A stretch of 64,000 nucleotides of DNA from Procambarus clarkii (taxonomy: Eukaryota; Arthropoda; Malacostraca; Decapoda; Cambaridae): NCBI RefSeq assembly GCF_040958095.1, contig NC_091188.1:5713056-5777055 (forward strand), given 5' to 3'. Every line of letters starts with the position of its first letter. Position 1 is the stretch's first letter. Shown one piece after another: positions 10,866-22,954 of the stretch. The position numbers and the translations under genes were made by a program. The notes under the pieces were generated by a model. The model was not told where the DNA came from, ran no database searches, and saw only the letters and a program-made list of their open reading frames with translations.

Positions 10866-13790
10866 CTAGTACACAAGGCAACTATGAATTGTCCCCACCG
10901 TCTCATAAGCGTCAAATTTTAAGTGGTTTTGTCTAACCAAAAGCTATAGACGACAGGGTCAAACGTCCACCACGGAGGATCAATATTATGGAACTTATAC
11001 TTTCATAAAGCACTGGGAATATGACGTTGTGATCTATAGCGTATATATTGACGTGCGTTAAGTGTGAGGACAGGAGTCTTTATCACACGACTCAGTATAG
11101 TGATGATGTTCATTAAGAACCTTGTGGTGTTCAGTGATGACCTGGTGGTGTTCAGTGTGTTCAGTGACCTGGAGGTGAAAAACATCTTTTTATTTTAGTT
11201 ACACTCAAAAACTTCTTGGGACATATAGACCCCTTAAAACATTACATCCAGTGCAAGGTGATGGGAAATTCCCTGAGAAACAAGATTGTAGAACATCCGG
11301 AGAGACGAACACTAGCTAAGGTTTAACAACAACTAATATTGCCTCACAAACTTTATATAATTCTATGACTGAGAGACAGAGATCAGATGAGACAAAATTC
11401 AGATCTAGACAAATGATCTCCCAGAAGGAATGTACTACTTTCTCTCCATGTTTGCTGATGATGCAACAATTGTAAAGAGGAAACATATAGTGGAGAAGTA
11501 TAATAAGCTACATGATGATTTGGAAAAAATTGAAAAACGCGGTCCCCAAAAAGTAGCTACTAGACTTTAACTCAGGTAAGTGCAAATTAATGTTGAGGCA
11601 ACATGAAAGCAGACGCAAAGTATCAAGAATCGAACATAGAAAAGTCCTGAAGAGTTGATATAACATCGAACCTGTCACTCGAGGACCACATCGAACCTGT
11701 CTCTCGAGGACCACATCAAACATGTCACTCGAGGCCCACATCAAACCTGTCACTCGAAGCCCACATCAAACCTGTCACTCGAGGCCCACATCAAACCTGT
11801 CACTCGAGGCCCACATCAAACCTGTCACTCGAAGCCCACATCAAACCTGTCACTCGAGGCCCACATCAAACCTGTCACTCGAGGCCCACATCAAACCTGT
11901 CACTCGAGGACCACATCAAACCTGTCACTCGAGGCCCACATCAAACGAATATCATTAGCTGCACATGCAAGACTGACCAACATAAAAACTTCCATCAGAA
12001 ACCAAAATACAGATTGATTTAGGACCCTGCATACCACATACCTGCATACCACATACCTGCATACCACATACCTGCATACCACATACCTGCATACCACATA
12101 CCTGCATTCTACATATAGATATCCAAGAGTACTGTTGATAGGCCAGAGTACTGTTGATAGCCCAGAGTACTGTTGATAGGCCAGAGTACTGTTGATAGCC
12201 CAGAGTACTGTTCATAGCCCAGAGTACTTTTGATAGGCCAGAGTACTGTTGTTAGGCCGAAGTACTGCTGATAGCCCAGAGTACTGTTGATAGCCCAGAG
12301 TACTTTTGATAGCCCAGAGTACTTTTGATAGGCCAGAGTACTGTTGTTAGGCCGAAGTACTGTTGATAGGTCAGAGTACTGTTGTTAGGCCGAAGTACTG
12401 TAGATAGGTCAGAGTACTGTTGTTAGGCCGAAGTACTGTTGACAGGCCAGAGTACTATTGTTACGCCAGATTACTGTATCTAGTACACAAGGCAACCATG
12501 AATTATCCCCACCGTCTCATAAGCGTCAAATTTGAAGTGGTTTTGTCTAACCAAAAGCTATAGACGACAGGGTCAAACGTCCACCACTGAGGATCAATAT
12601 TATGGAACTTATACTTTCATAAAGTACTTTGAATATGACGCTGTGATCTATAACGTATATATTGATGTGCGTTAAGTGTGAGGACAGGAGTCTTTATCAC
12701 ACGACTCAGTATAGTGATGATGTTCATTAAGAACCTTGTGGTGTTTAGTAATGACCTGGTGGTGTTCAGTGATGACCTGGTGGTGTTCAGTGATGACCTG
12801 GTGGTGTTCAGTGTGTTCAGTGACCTGGAGGTGAAAAACATCTTTTTTTTTTTTAGTTACACTCAAAAACTTCTTGGGACATATAGACCCCTTAAAACAT
12901 TACATCCAGTACAAGGTGATGGGAAATTCCCTGAGAAACAAGATTGTAGAACATCCGGAGAGACGAACACTAGCTAAGGTTTAACAACAACAAATATTGC
13001 CTCACAAACTTTATATAATTCTATGACTGAGAGACAGAGATCAGATGAGACAAAATTCAGATCTAGACAAATAATCTCCCAGAAGGAATGTACTATTTTC
13101 TCTCGATGTTTGCTGATGATGCAACAATTATAGAGAGGAAACATATAGTGGAGAAGTATAATAAGCTACAAGATGACCTGGAAAAATTTAAAAAACGCGG
13201 TCCCTAAAAAGTGGCTACTAGACTTTAACTAAGGCAAGTGTAAATTAATGTTGAGGCAACATGAAACCAGACGCAAAGTATCAAGAATCGAACATAGAAA
13301 AGTCCTGAAGAGTTGATATAACATCGAACCTGTCACTCGAGGACCACATCGAACCTGTCTCTCGAGGACCACATCAAACATGTCACTCGAGGCCCACATC
13401 AAACCTGTCACTCGAGGCCCACATCAAACCTGTCACTCGAGGCCCACATCAAACCTGTCACTCGAGGCCCACATCAAACCTGTCACTCGAGGCCCACATC
13501 AAACCTGTCACTCGAGGACCACATCAAACCTGTCACTCGAGGCCCACATCAAACCTGTCACTCGAGGCCCACATCAAACCTGTCACTCGAGGCCCACATC
13601 AAACCTGTCACTCGAGGCCCACATCAAACCTGTCACTCGAGGCCCACATCAAACGAATATCATTAGCAGCACATGCAAGACTGACCAACATAAAAACTTC
13701 CATCAGAAACCAAAATACAGATTGATTTAGGACCCTGCATACCACATACCTGCATACCACATACCTGCATTCTACATATACATCAAACCA
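10866..13790 (+). repeat. Tandem duplication of a LINE-bearing segment with nested minisatellites
   Basis: Segment 10866-12117 is repeated at 12478-13775 with the same order: a short leader (CTAGTACACAAGGCAAC), a 21-bp repeat around GATGACCTGGTGGTGTTCAGT (about 11110-11170 and 12740-12830), then plus-strand LINE reverse transcriptase with FADDATI, then a 25-bp minisatellite (11655-11950 and 13320-13655), then a 15-bp CTGCATACCACATAC repeat. Units 2 and 3 have only one copy (40330-41520, 61028-62330), so this duplication is specific to unit 1. Confidence 0.8.
11385..12015 (+). repeat. LINE reverse-transcriptase piece whose C-terminal part became a minisatellite
   Basis: Reads FADDATIVKRKH at about 11448-11485 and, after the array, IKRISLAAHARLTNI at about 11935-11985. 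Other LINEs here have DITPNLSSKASIKRI in the matching place. The 25-bp repeat (core TGTCACTCGAGGCCCACATC) is a multiplication of the LEAHIK codons. Since 25 is not a multiple of three, the array destroys the frame. Confidence 0.7.
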
Positions 13791-14260
13791 GTCAGGTTTG
13801 GAATATGTGGCGAGAGCATCTAGCGGTTATTTTGTTAAACACACATTAAAAAAAAAGAAACTCCAGAGGGATACCGATAGACAAGTCGAAGAGTTGAGAG
13901 AAATGAATTATGAGGACAAAATAGAAGACTTAATCTATGTCACTGGAAAGACAGAAAAGTTAGGTAAGATATTTTTACAATAAATGTCTCATTGACAGTG
14001 ACAAGGTGGAGACAAGGACATATACTTGGAATTGATGCTACACAAACACAGGGGACACAGCTCGAAACCAAGTACCCAAATATGAAAGACAAACAATTGA
14101 AAGAATTATTCATTGTCAGAAACATTAAACAAAAGGAATGGATTAGAAAGTAAAATAGTGAATGCGAACTCTATTCGCTGCTTCAAATGTATATACAACA
14201 TATGAGAGGTAAGACAAATTAGTTGAAACTTAATAAGGGAACACACAATTAGGTGAGTAC
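13790..14260 (+). repeat. LINE C-terminal and 3' tail fragment, left inverted arm
   Basis: Encodes LEYVARASSGYFVKH and, further on, DRQVEELREMNYEDKIEDL, matching the usual end of CR1/L2-type reverse transcriptases (a LEYASPVW... and LRxLxYEERL-type region). It ends in the tail ATTAGGTGAGTACACA. It is repeated inverted at about 15148-16040 (minus strand) and directly at 41520-41707 and 62330-62815. Confidence 0.65.
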
Positions 14261-14299
14261 ACATATACACTCACACAAACACACGGGGCCCTACGAGGC

Positions 14300-14480
14300 A
14301 GTGGGGGGTTTCGCGGCTGAGTGGATAGATCTAAGGGGGGTTGTAGTCCTAAGGGCCCGGGTTCGATCCCCGGTGGAGGCGGAAACAAATGGGCAAAGTT
14401 TCATTCACCCTGATGGCCTGTTCATCTATCAGTAAATAGGTACCTGGGAGTTAGACAGCTTATACGGGTCGCTTCCTGGG
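14300..14480 (+). repeat. tRNA-derived SINE
   Basis: The head carries GCGGCTGAGTGGATAGATC and the B box GGGTTCGATCCCC, the body AAATGGGCAAAGTTTC and AGGTACCTGGGAGTTAG, and the tail ends in GT-rich sequence. Other copies: 19395-19630 (minus), 45570-45812 (minus), 62845-63055 (plus), 63252-63445 (plus), and a fragment at 22428-22480. Confidence 0.8.
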
Positions 14481-14599
14481 GATATGTGTGCGTGTGTTTG
14501 AGAGAAAAATATATGTAGTAGATATAAATGAGAAAAAAAGATTGGTCAGAGAGGCGGGGGTCCAAGAGCTAATAGCTCGACACTGCAAGCACAAATAGT

Positions 14600-14753
<154 letters not shown>

Positions 14754-14754
14754 A

Positions 14755-15147
14755 AGAACTGTGAAGAATTCAACAAGAGATTCCAGGAGGTCCTTAAAAT
14801 AGAACATGGAGAAGCCCCTGCACTAAATGAGGAGGAGGCAAACCAAGCAACCTTGGAGGAATTTGACCTCACCAGTGATGAGGTCAAAAGGTGTCTGTTG
14901 GAGCTAGATGTGACAAAGGCTGTAGAGCCTGACAGAATCTCACCATGGATACTAAAGGAAAGTGCAGAAGCACTAAGTGTGCCACTCTCTATGGTGTATA
15001 ACAGGTCACTGGAAACAGGAGACCTACCAGAAAGTTAGAAGACAACTAACGTAATCCCACTTATGTCAGACCAATCCTGGAATATGCAGCTCCAGCCTAT
15101 AGTCCATACCTAGTTAAACAAAAGACAAAGTTAGAGAAGATTCACTG
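14755..15147 (+). repeat. LINE reverse-transcriptase N-terminal fragment
   Basis: Reads LTSDEVKRCLLELDVTKA, then PDRISPWILKESAEAL and MVYNRSLETGDLP, the standard start of a LINE reverse-transcriptase domain. A jump to RPILEYAAPAYSPYL follows, so the middle of the domain is deleted. The same fragment ends the window at 63672-64000. Confidence 0.82.
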
Positions 15148-16500
15148 CTCCGTGGGACCCCGTGTGTTTGTGTGTCTGTATATGTGTACTCACCTAATTG
15201 TGCGTTCCCTTATTAAGATTCAACTCACTCGTCTTGCCTCTCATATGATGTATATACATATGAAACAGCGAATAGAGTTCGCATACATTATTTTACTTTC
15301 TAATCCATTCCTTTTGTTTACTGTTTCTGACAAAGAACAATTCTTTCAATTGTTTGTCTTTCTTATTTCGGTACTTAGTTTCGAGCTGTGTTCCATGTGT
15401 TTGAGTAGCGCCCAATTCCAAGTATGTCCTTGTCTCTACCTTGTCACTATATTGTAAAAATATCTTACCTAACTTTTCTGTCTTTTCAGTGCAACCCGTT
15501 CTCGCACTTGCTTATAGTCAATATTGGCTAATTTAATAAGTGCACATGCGACATACTAATTGATTTTGAATATTTTAGTTTACCTTCAAAAGCTTCATAG
15601 AAAACACCGACCTCACCTAACCTTCTTAGTATGTTAAGATAAGCATCTTATTGCTTCTTATTTACAATTATTACTTAACATATCAACGGTATAGGTTAAG
15701 TAATAATTGTAATTAAGAAGCAATAAGATGCTTATCTTAACATACTAAGAAGGTTAGGTGAGGACGGTGTTTTCTATAAAGCTTTTCAAGGTAAACTAAA
15801 ATATTCACAATCAATTAGTATGTCACATATCCACTTATTGAATAAGCCAATATTGACTATAAGCAAGTGCGAGAACGGGTTGTCCAGTGACATAGATTAA
15901 GTCTGCTATTTTGTTCTCATAACTCATCTCTCTCAACTCTTCGACTTGTCTATCGGTATGCCTCTGGAGTTATTTTTTTTTAAGGCGTGTTTAACAAACT
16001 AACCGCTCCATGCTCTCGCCACATATTCCAAACCTGACTGGTTTGGTGTATATGTGGTATGCAGGTATGTGGTATGCAGGGTCCTAAATCAATCTGTATT
16101 TTTGGTTTCTGGTGGAAGTTCTTATGTTGGTCAATCTTACATGTGCAGCTAATGATATTCGTTTGATGTGGGCCTCGAGTGACAGGTTTGATGTCGGCCT
16201 CGAGTGACAGGTTTGATGTCGGCCTCGAGTGACAGGTTTAATGTTGGCCTCGAGTGACAGGTTCGATGTCATAATATAAACTCTCCAGGACTTTTCTATG
16301 TTCGATTCTTGATACTTTACGTAAATTTGTCCATTTCATTGTGTAGCTTATTATACTTCTCCACTAAATGTTTCCTCTTTATAATTGTTGCATCATCAGC
16401 AAACATCGAAAGGAAGTAGTACATTCCTTCTGGGAGATCATTTGTCTAGATCTGATCTTTGTCTCATCTGATCTCTGTCCCTCAGTCATAGAATTATATA
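15148..16500 (-). repeat. Right inverted arm: LINE pieces and minisatellite remnants
   Basis: Reverse-complement counterpart of 11400-14295. It contains the LINE tail (15148-15480), the C-terminal piece (15890-16040), five copies of the 25-bp repeat (16150-16275), and the FADD-region piece (about 16380-16430). It is interrupted by a MITE at 15492-15882. Confidence 0.7.
15492..15882. mobile_element. Hairpin MITE, 391 bp
   Basis: Ends CAACCCGTTCTCGCACTTGC and its exact complement, with similarity running about 190 bp from each end so that almost the whole element folds into a hairpin. The candidate 7-bp target-site duplication is TTCAGTG (15485-15491) versus TCCAGTG (15883-15889). The empty site is visible in the left arm as the complement of CACTGGAAAGACAG near 13940. 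Superfamily is not assignable. No coding capacity. Confidence 0.8.
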
Positions 16501-16899
16501 ACGTTTGTGAGGCAATATTTGTTGTTCATTAACCTGCGCTGGTATTTGTCTCACCGGATATTCTACTATCTTTTTTCTCAGGGAATTTCTCACCACCTTG
16601 TACTGGATGTAATGTTTTAAGGGGCCTATATGTCCCAAGAGGTTTTTAAGTGTACTCTGTACGTAAGTGTTTTTAAGTGAACAGTACTCTGGCCTATCAA
16701 CAGTACTCTGGCTTATCAACAGTACTCTGGCCTAACAACAGTACACTGGCCTAACAGCGGCGCCCTCCGGCAGGTCCACCTTCACCACAAATAAAGAAAC
16801 GGGAAATGTATCGTTTTATTATGTTTTATTTATATATATAGAAAATGCAATGTTGGAGGAGTTTTGCTTGTTCTGAACTCCGCAAGTGTTGAGTATATG

Positions 16900-17105
16900 T
16901 CATTAGCCAGGTGATGCCCTCAGCCAGGTGACGCCATTAGCCAGGTGACGCCATCAGCAAGGTGATGCCCTCAGCCAGGTGACGCTATTAGCCAGGTGAT
17001 GCCATCAGCCAGGTGACGTCATCAGTCAGGTGACTCCATCAGCCAGGTGACGCCATCAGCCAGGTGATGCCCTCAGCCATGTGACGCCATCAGCCAGGTG
17101 ACGTG
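16900..17105 (-). repeat. 17-bp minisatellite in 3' UTR of A2
   Basis: Reverse-complement units of the CACCTGGCTGATGGCGT repeat directly after the A2 stop. Poly(A) signals on the minus strand follow at 16830-16825 and 16820-16815. Confidence 0.85.
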
Positions 17106-17108
17106 AAG

Positions 17109-18919
17109 TTAGCGTCTGTCCCAGCCCGGAAACCGTGGCGGAAACCTGATCCCTTTTCTGATTATAGGTCTTCTATTGTTACTGATGTCTGGCGAAAAAT
17201 ATACCGCTGCCTGGAAAGAAAATAAATACACATGAAAAGATCAAATCCTTGAACATACTAACAGTGCATGGAGATGATAATAATAATATCAATTTAAGGT
17301 GGCTTATTACGGGTTTCGTAAAAATTGTTCAATTTGTTTATAAATTTATTTATGAAATGGTTATAGAAAGGGCTGCAACTGGTCCAAGTTTCAGCATCAC
17401 AGCCTAAACAGAAAAGGAGAAAAAAAATATACAACGTATTATGCAACGAATTTTCAACATTTTCAAATAGTTTCAGGGAACACATGTGTCAACTAAAATC
17501 ATTTCTATAACACTCAGATATTAAATGTAGCACATAATAAAGGATTGTAGTGACCAGTTTTATCAAAAAAGTGTTTAGTGCAATAATATAATTATTCAAA
17601 GTTACCCTTCCAAAAATATGCAATATATGATGTTTATAAATTTTAAAAAAATCAACAAATGGACTTTGGACTAAAATGTCTCAATAGGTTTGTAGAAGGA
17701 CAAACTCTACATATAGGGTGTAATTTGCATGTAAATTGATTAATAAATGAAAGCTCTGAAGTACTTTGAAGGTGTAAATTACTTTCCAGAGTAAAATAAA
17801 GACCAAGTTCGGCCACCTGTAGCTGAGCTTGACTTCGACAGATTTTGTTCATAATTGGCACCCTTGCAGATAGGCATCCATTGAGCAAGGTGTGCAAGTT
17901 TCATGCAAATCCCTTGATAACAAACGAGAAAAAAAATTGGCAAAAAAAAAAAAAAAAAAAAAAAATTACATATAAATATATTGTACATACATATTACAAT
18001 TATTACAAGAGTTTGTGCTTCTACAGCACATAGTAGACATTTTAGTTGACACATGTGTTCCCTGAGATTATTTGAGAATGTTGAACATTCGTTGCATAAT
18101 ACGTTGTGTATTTTTTTTCTCCTTTTCTGTTTAGGGTGTGATGGTGAAACTTGGACCAGTTGCAGCCCTTTCTATAACCATTTCATAAAAAATTTATAAG
18201 CAAATTGAACAACTTTTAATTTATACTGATATGCCCCCTTAATAGGCGATATTTCAACAAATTTTTAACCTAGCATCATTTGTGTTTTCCTTACAGTCCA
18301 TCATTCACTCTCCTGTATAGCGGCAAACAGTATAAGATTGTAAAAGGAACTTTGGAGAGTTTATTTTTAAACTTCCTTCTCGAGTGAAGAACATTAAAAG
18401 CATAGAAAAGATTCGTGCTAGAAACATTGGGCTAACCCCCCCATGTATCATAGTCAATAATATATGTCTACAAGAAAGACACTGCAATATTACCACGCTC
18501 GGTCTGACGGCATCAACTCCACCTAAAATTTCAAAACCAGAATCGCTAGGGACCTGTCTGGCCAGCCTGGTGCCGCCTCCAGGAACACCCGGCCGCCCTA
18601 CCGTCTCTGTAAGGAAGAGAGAGAGAGAGAGATGACACGTACGATCAGCTGTATCTCCTGCGGCTCGTCTGGGAGCAGGAGACATCAGTGTTACGGTGAA
18701 AAGCTAATATAAATCTACATTTACCAATATTACAATAGCAATTTTTGTAAGATTTGAAAACAGATGTATATCGTATGGGTATAACTTTTGTTGCTATATT
18801 ACGGCAACATATAAGAGGACAGATGCATTAGGGTAGCTACCAGACAGAGCCGGTGAAGGAGCGCCACAGAGCAGCAACACAACCACCCACGCCAGGAAGG
18901 TCACCCAGCCAGTCATCAT
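17109..18919 (-). CDS. A2: three-exon secreted Arg/Pro-rich peptide (family A)
   Basis: Minus-strand exons are 18919-18841, 18606-18494 and 17210-17109. Exon 1 is the same signal peptide as A1 (ending GAPSPALS). Exon 2 opens ETVGRPGVPGGGTRLARQ and ends GGVDAVRPSV. Exon 3 opens AAVYFSPDISNNRRP, continues IIRKGIRFPPRF and ends PGWDRR before TAA. The precursor is 97 residues with about twelve basic and six acidic residues in the mature part and no Cys. All splice sites are GT-AG and the phases equal those of A1. Intron 2 is enlarged by a 941-bp TTAA-flanked transposon. It faces A1 tail to tail. ATG at 18919 or 18916 may start. Secreted antimicrobial-type effector by inference; also possible is a non-immune secreted peptide. 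Confidence 0.7.
17298..18238. mobile_element. Non-autonomous DNA transposon with about 200-bp TIRs and TTAA target duplication
   Basis: Inverted ends are about 17298-17500 and 18039-18238 (shared blocks include GAAATGGTTATAGAAAGGG and GACACATGTGTTCCC). TTAA flanks both sides (17294-17297, 18239-18242). The orthologous intron of A2' (about 43083-43105) has a single TTAA and no element, which confirms the boundaries and shows the insertion came after the units separated or was lost by exchange. TTAA targeting points to piggyBac or Kolobok type. The inside has poly-A and no transposase. Confidence 0.85.
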
Positions 18920-19029
18920 CCTTCACCTGTGGAATCATTTATATGAGTCAGGTAATATAAAATAATCAGAGATATTTAAGAAAATGATCTTATGTAGTGT
19001 GAGTAATAATCAGGTGAAATGCATTTATT

Positions 19030-19310
19030 CATCGCAGATGCCACAATGGTCAAAAGAGCCATTGCCTCGATTGTAGCAAGTTCGGAGTTCGATTCCCCGA
19101 TAGTGCTAGAGGGTTGGCACCATTCCATTACTCCGTCATCATGTCCCAGCTCTTGGTCCGTCCAGGTATTACCCGACAAAGGAATGAGACGTTCACTATG
19201 TAGTCTGTGATCCTTTAATAGGGAGATGTGAGCACCTCAACCTCATAACACCTATGATGCAAGACAAAACCACGTCATCCTCACAGGACCTGTGGCGCGT
19301 CCGGCTGCAC
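19030..19310 (+). repeat. tRNA-derived SINE upstream of A2 and end of the right inverted arm
   Basis: The plus-strand SINE with B box GTTCGATTCCCC mirrors the one upstream of A1. Similarity to the left arm continues to about 19310 (CCTGTGGCGC-type sequence), where the inverted duplication stops. Confidence 0.65.
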
Positions 19311-19394
19311 CACAGGTCTAACTCATCACACCTGTAGTGTAGTATGAGAGTGCGTCTACCTCTTAACACACATGGTGCAGGTGGCTATCTTCAG

Positions 19395-19630
19395 GTTATC
19401 TTCCGATGATTTCGGGGCTTTAGTGTCCCCACGGCCCGGTCCTCGACCAGGCCTCCACCCCCAGGAAGCAGCCCGTGACAGCTGACTAACTCCCATATAC
19501 CTATTTACTGCTAGGTCACAGGGGCATCAGGGTTAAAGAAACTCTGTCCATTGTTTCTCACCGGCGCCCGGGAACGAACCTGGGAACACAGGATCACGGG
19601 ACCAGTGTTCTGTCCGCTCAGCCGCAAGCA
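19395..19630 (-). repeat. tRNA-derived SINE (minus)
   Basis: Reverse complement of the AGGTACCTGGGAGTTAG-type SINE. The B box lies in the complement of GGGAACGAACCTGGG. Its orthologue in unit 2 is 45570-45812. Confidence 0.75.
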
Positions 19631-19639
19631 CAATTACCA

Positions 19640-21180
19640 CATAACACATATGGTACAGGAGCCAAGCACCTTCATCTCTTAATACTTGTGGTGCAGGACA
19701 CAAGCTCGCTTACCACATAATACGTTTGGTGTGGGATGCAAGCACATTTACGACAAAATACATAAGGTACAGGACGCAAGCATGCTTACCTCGTATTACC
19801 TGTGGTGTACAACACGAGCACTTCTACTACATAGCACCTTTGGTGCAAGACGCAGGCGCGTCTACCTTATAACACCTGTGGTACTGGACGCAGGCACGTC
19901 TACCTCATAACACCTGTGGTACTGGACGCAGGCACGTCTACCTTATAACACCTGTGGTACAAGACGCAGGCACGTCTACCTCATAACACCCGTGGTACCG
20001 GACGCAGGCACGTCTACCTCATAACACCTGTGGTACTGGACGCAGGCACGCCTTCCTCATAACACCTGTGGTACAAGACGCAGGCACGTCTACCTCATAA
20101 CACCTGTGGTACAGGACGCAGGCACGTCTACCCTATAACACCTGTGGTACAGGACGCAGGCACGTCTACCTTATAACACCTGTGGTACTGGACGCAGACA
20201 CGTCTACCTTATAACACCTGTGGTACAGGACGCAGGCACGTCTACCTCATAACACCTGTGGTACTGGACGCAGGCACGCCTTCCTCATAACACCTGTGGT
20301 ACAAGACGCAGGCACGTCTACCTCATAACACCTGTGGTACAGGACGCAGGCACGTCTACCCTATAACACCTGTGGTACAGGACGCAGGCACGTCTACCTT
20401 ATAACACCTGTGGTACTGGACGCAGGCACGTCTACCTTATAACACCTGTGGTACAGGACGCAGGACACCTGTGGTACAGGACGCAGGCACGTCTACCTCA
20501 TAACACCTGTGGTACCGGACGCAGGCACGCCTACCTCATAACACCTGTGGTACAAGACGCAGGCACGTCTACCTCATAACACCTGTGGTACAGGACGCAG
20601 GCACGTCTACCTTATAACACCTGTGGTACAGGACGCAGGTACGTCTACCTCATAACACCTGTGGTACAGGACGCAGGCACGTCTACCTCATAACACCCGT
20701 GGTACCGGACGCAGGCACGCCTACCTCATAACACCTGTGGTACTGGACGCAGGCACGTCTACCTTATAACACCTGTGGTACAGGACGCAGGTACGTCTAC
20801 CTTATAACACCTGTGAGACTGGACGCAGGCACGTCTACCCTATAACACCTATGGTACTGGACGCAGGCACGTCTACCCTATAACACCTGTGGTACAGGAC
20901 GCAGGCACGTCTACCTCATAACACCCGTGGTACCGGACGCAGGAACGCCTACCTCATAACACCTGTGGTACAGGACGCAGGCACGTCTACCCTATAACAC
21001 CTGTGGTACTGGACGCAGGCACGTCTACCCTATAACACCTGTGGTGCAGGACGCTGGCACGTCTACCTCATAACACCTGTGGTACAGGACGCAGGCACGT
21101 CTACCCTATAACACCTGTGGTACAGGACGCAGGCACGTCTACCGCATACCATCTGTGGTTCAAGATGCTTGTACGTCTAC
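19640..21180. repeat. 38-bp minisatellite
   Basis: Roughly 35 tandem units of 38 bp with core GGACGCAGGCACGTCTACC and CATAACACCTGTGGTAC. Degenerate units extend left to about 19230. The two ends are more diverged than the middle, as expected of an array growing by internal exchange. Unit 2 has a shorter version at about 46020-46830. Confidence 0.93.
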
Positions 21181-22690
21181 CACATCAAGGCTGTGTTGCA
21201 GGATGCAAGCACCAATAACATTACAACCTCTCCTCTCAACTATTACTCATTCTCATTCCGTTCGTTATGGTCCTCAACGTACAAATTACAAAGTACTATG
21301 AAAAGTTGTTAGCACACAACTATCCCCATCTTCTATGCATCGGCAGGAGAGGTTAGGTGGGGGGCATGGGTGCATTCGTTACTGGTTAGGTTAACACTTT
21401 ATATATAAAACTTTGTGTTCAAGTAAGAGACCCGGGCAGACCACGAGCCACTTGCCCAGTGTCGTCCAACACCGCGAAAAGTTAATTTCTTAAGGTGAGG
21501 CCACGAGTGGTCGTGGCGGCCCCCGGAGCGTGGACGTCGTGCTCCAGGGAAGCCTAGCGAGGAGCATCCACTTTGTGGTATGCTCTTAACACTGGCACAC
21601 CGCCCTACTGACCAGCCACTAAAAAGGAAAAATAGTGCTACTAAAAAGGAAAATATGTATGCACGAAGGTTTTAAAAAGTTAAGTTTACCTTTTATCGTT
21701 GGTAGTCAAGTTTTGATGCCACACTTTGGTCTGTGTGTGTGGGGAGCGACCTGCCGGCTTCACTGGCGTCTCTAACTGTACTGTGCTCGCTGGTCTTGCG
21801 CTTAAATGTCTTACCGTGGACGTCAGTAGGTGGAAAAACTCGTTTCACTACTTGAGTCTCGAGCTTTCATTTGTTACTACCGGCAAGAATTTTCCTGTTT
21901 TCTAAGATCTTGTCTGGTGCTTATATTCACTCACCCGACTTTCTTTTGTTTTCTCTCCCGTAATGTAAGCAATATGGAGGTGCGCGATCATCGTTTCCTA
22001 TCAACGTTTATTTTTGTTTGTGGTTCACAGAGCCGCTCAGTTTTCTGGTGTTCCTTCATCCTCTGTTCGTTTGCTGGTTCACTCTCACCACCCGCGGGCA
22101 TTATTACCTCGTCCTACAGTGTGACTTACAGATTACCACAACTTCATTGAAATGAAACGATCTATGAATCTTTTTCTTACTATCTTCCATTTGTTTTCTT
22201 CCATCTCGTCTTCGTTTTACCCCGTACAAAAGGTTGAGTACAGATATTGGTACAAAATTGTACATTGTTACAATAAAAAAATATATTTTTGTAACAAGGC
22301 ATTTTAGAGCAGTGAACAGTGGAATAGGCCAACAATTTAATATTCGACCCGGCCAGGCCAGGACGGCATGTTTTGGTCCCTTTTCGTACCTCCTGATGCC
22401 CCCCCCCCCCATTCATGTAAGAGCAATAGGTACACCAGGGAGTTAGCCAGCTGTTGTGGGTTGCATCTTGGGGACTACCTGTCGCTGGGTTGGACGACTT
22501 CCAAGAGGCTAACAAGATTTCTGTCGCCGACTTTGCGATACTAATCCAATTATATGATGTAAATTCAGAACCGAAAACTGTCCCATAATATTCATGTGAG
22601 TTCATTCTTAAGTACATTTTAGACTATAAAAATTCGCGAAATTGTGCTTCTAACTAAAAGTCAAAGATTGTACTTTCAATGTGTCGTATG
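21180..22690. other. Conserved spacer, no gene recognised
   Basis: Nearly identical to 46830-48355 in unit 2. A plus-strand frame at 21830-22150 is not kept in unit 2 (an 8-bp change at about 47658 alters it), so I do not call it. A SINE fragment is at 22428-22480 and a poly-C run at about 22400. Confidence 0.5.
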
Positions 22691-22691
22691 G

Positions 22692-22838
22692 ATTGGTTAT
22701 CCTCTGGTTCTACCTGTAACGGTCTTGAAGACTAGTTATCCTCAGGTTCTACCTGTAACTGTCTTGAAGACTGGTTATCCTCGGGTTCTTCCTGTAACTG
22801 TCTTGAAGACTGGTTATCCTCGGGTTCTTCCTGTAACT
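22692..22838 (+). repeat. 39-bp minisatellite, four copies
   Basis: Units around GGTTATCCTCGGGTTCTTCC followed by TGTAACTGTCTTGAAGACT. Unit 2 lacks this whole stretch (see 22681-25745). Confidence 0.85.
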
Positions 22839-22954
22839 GGAGAAATGACATATTTCTCTTTATTTCTCTCTAGAAGCGAGGGCCGACTGTTATTTTTGGA
22901 TTGTCAGAAACCCTTCGACATAGACTTCTGCACCAGTTACACATGTGACTGGTG

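Noticed and set aside
11722-11958. Repetitive basic peptide with SLEAHIKPVTR-like repeats
   Set aside because: 25-bp minisatellite inside a dead LINE; the unit is not a multiple of three and the frame only persists because no stop happens to fall in it.
10866-13790. CRISPR-like array from regular 19- to 25-bp repeats
   Set aside because: Repeats are contiguous with no unique spacers, and the genome is eukaryotic; these are minisatellites.
21830-22150. 106-codon plus-strand frame
   Set aside because: Not conserved in frame at the orthologous place in unit 2 despite high nucleotide identity; no recognisable domain.
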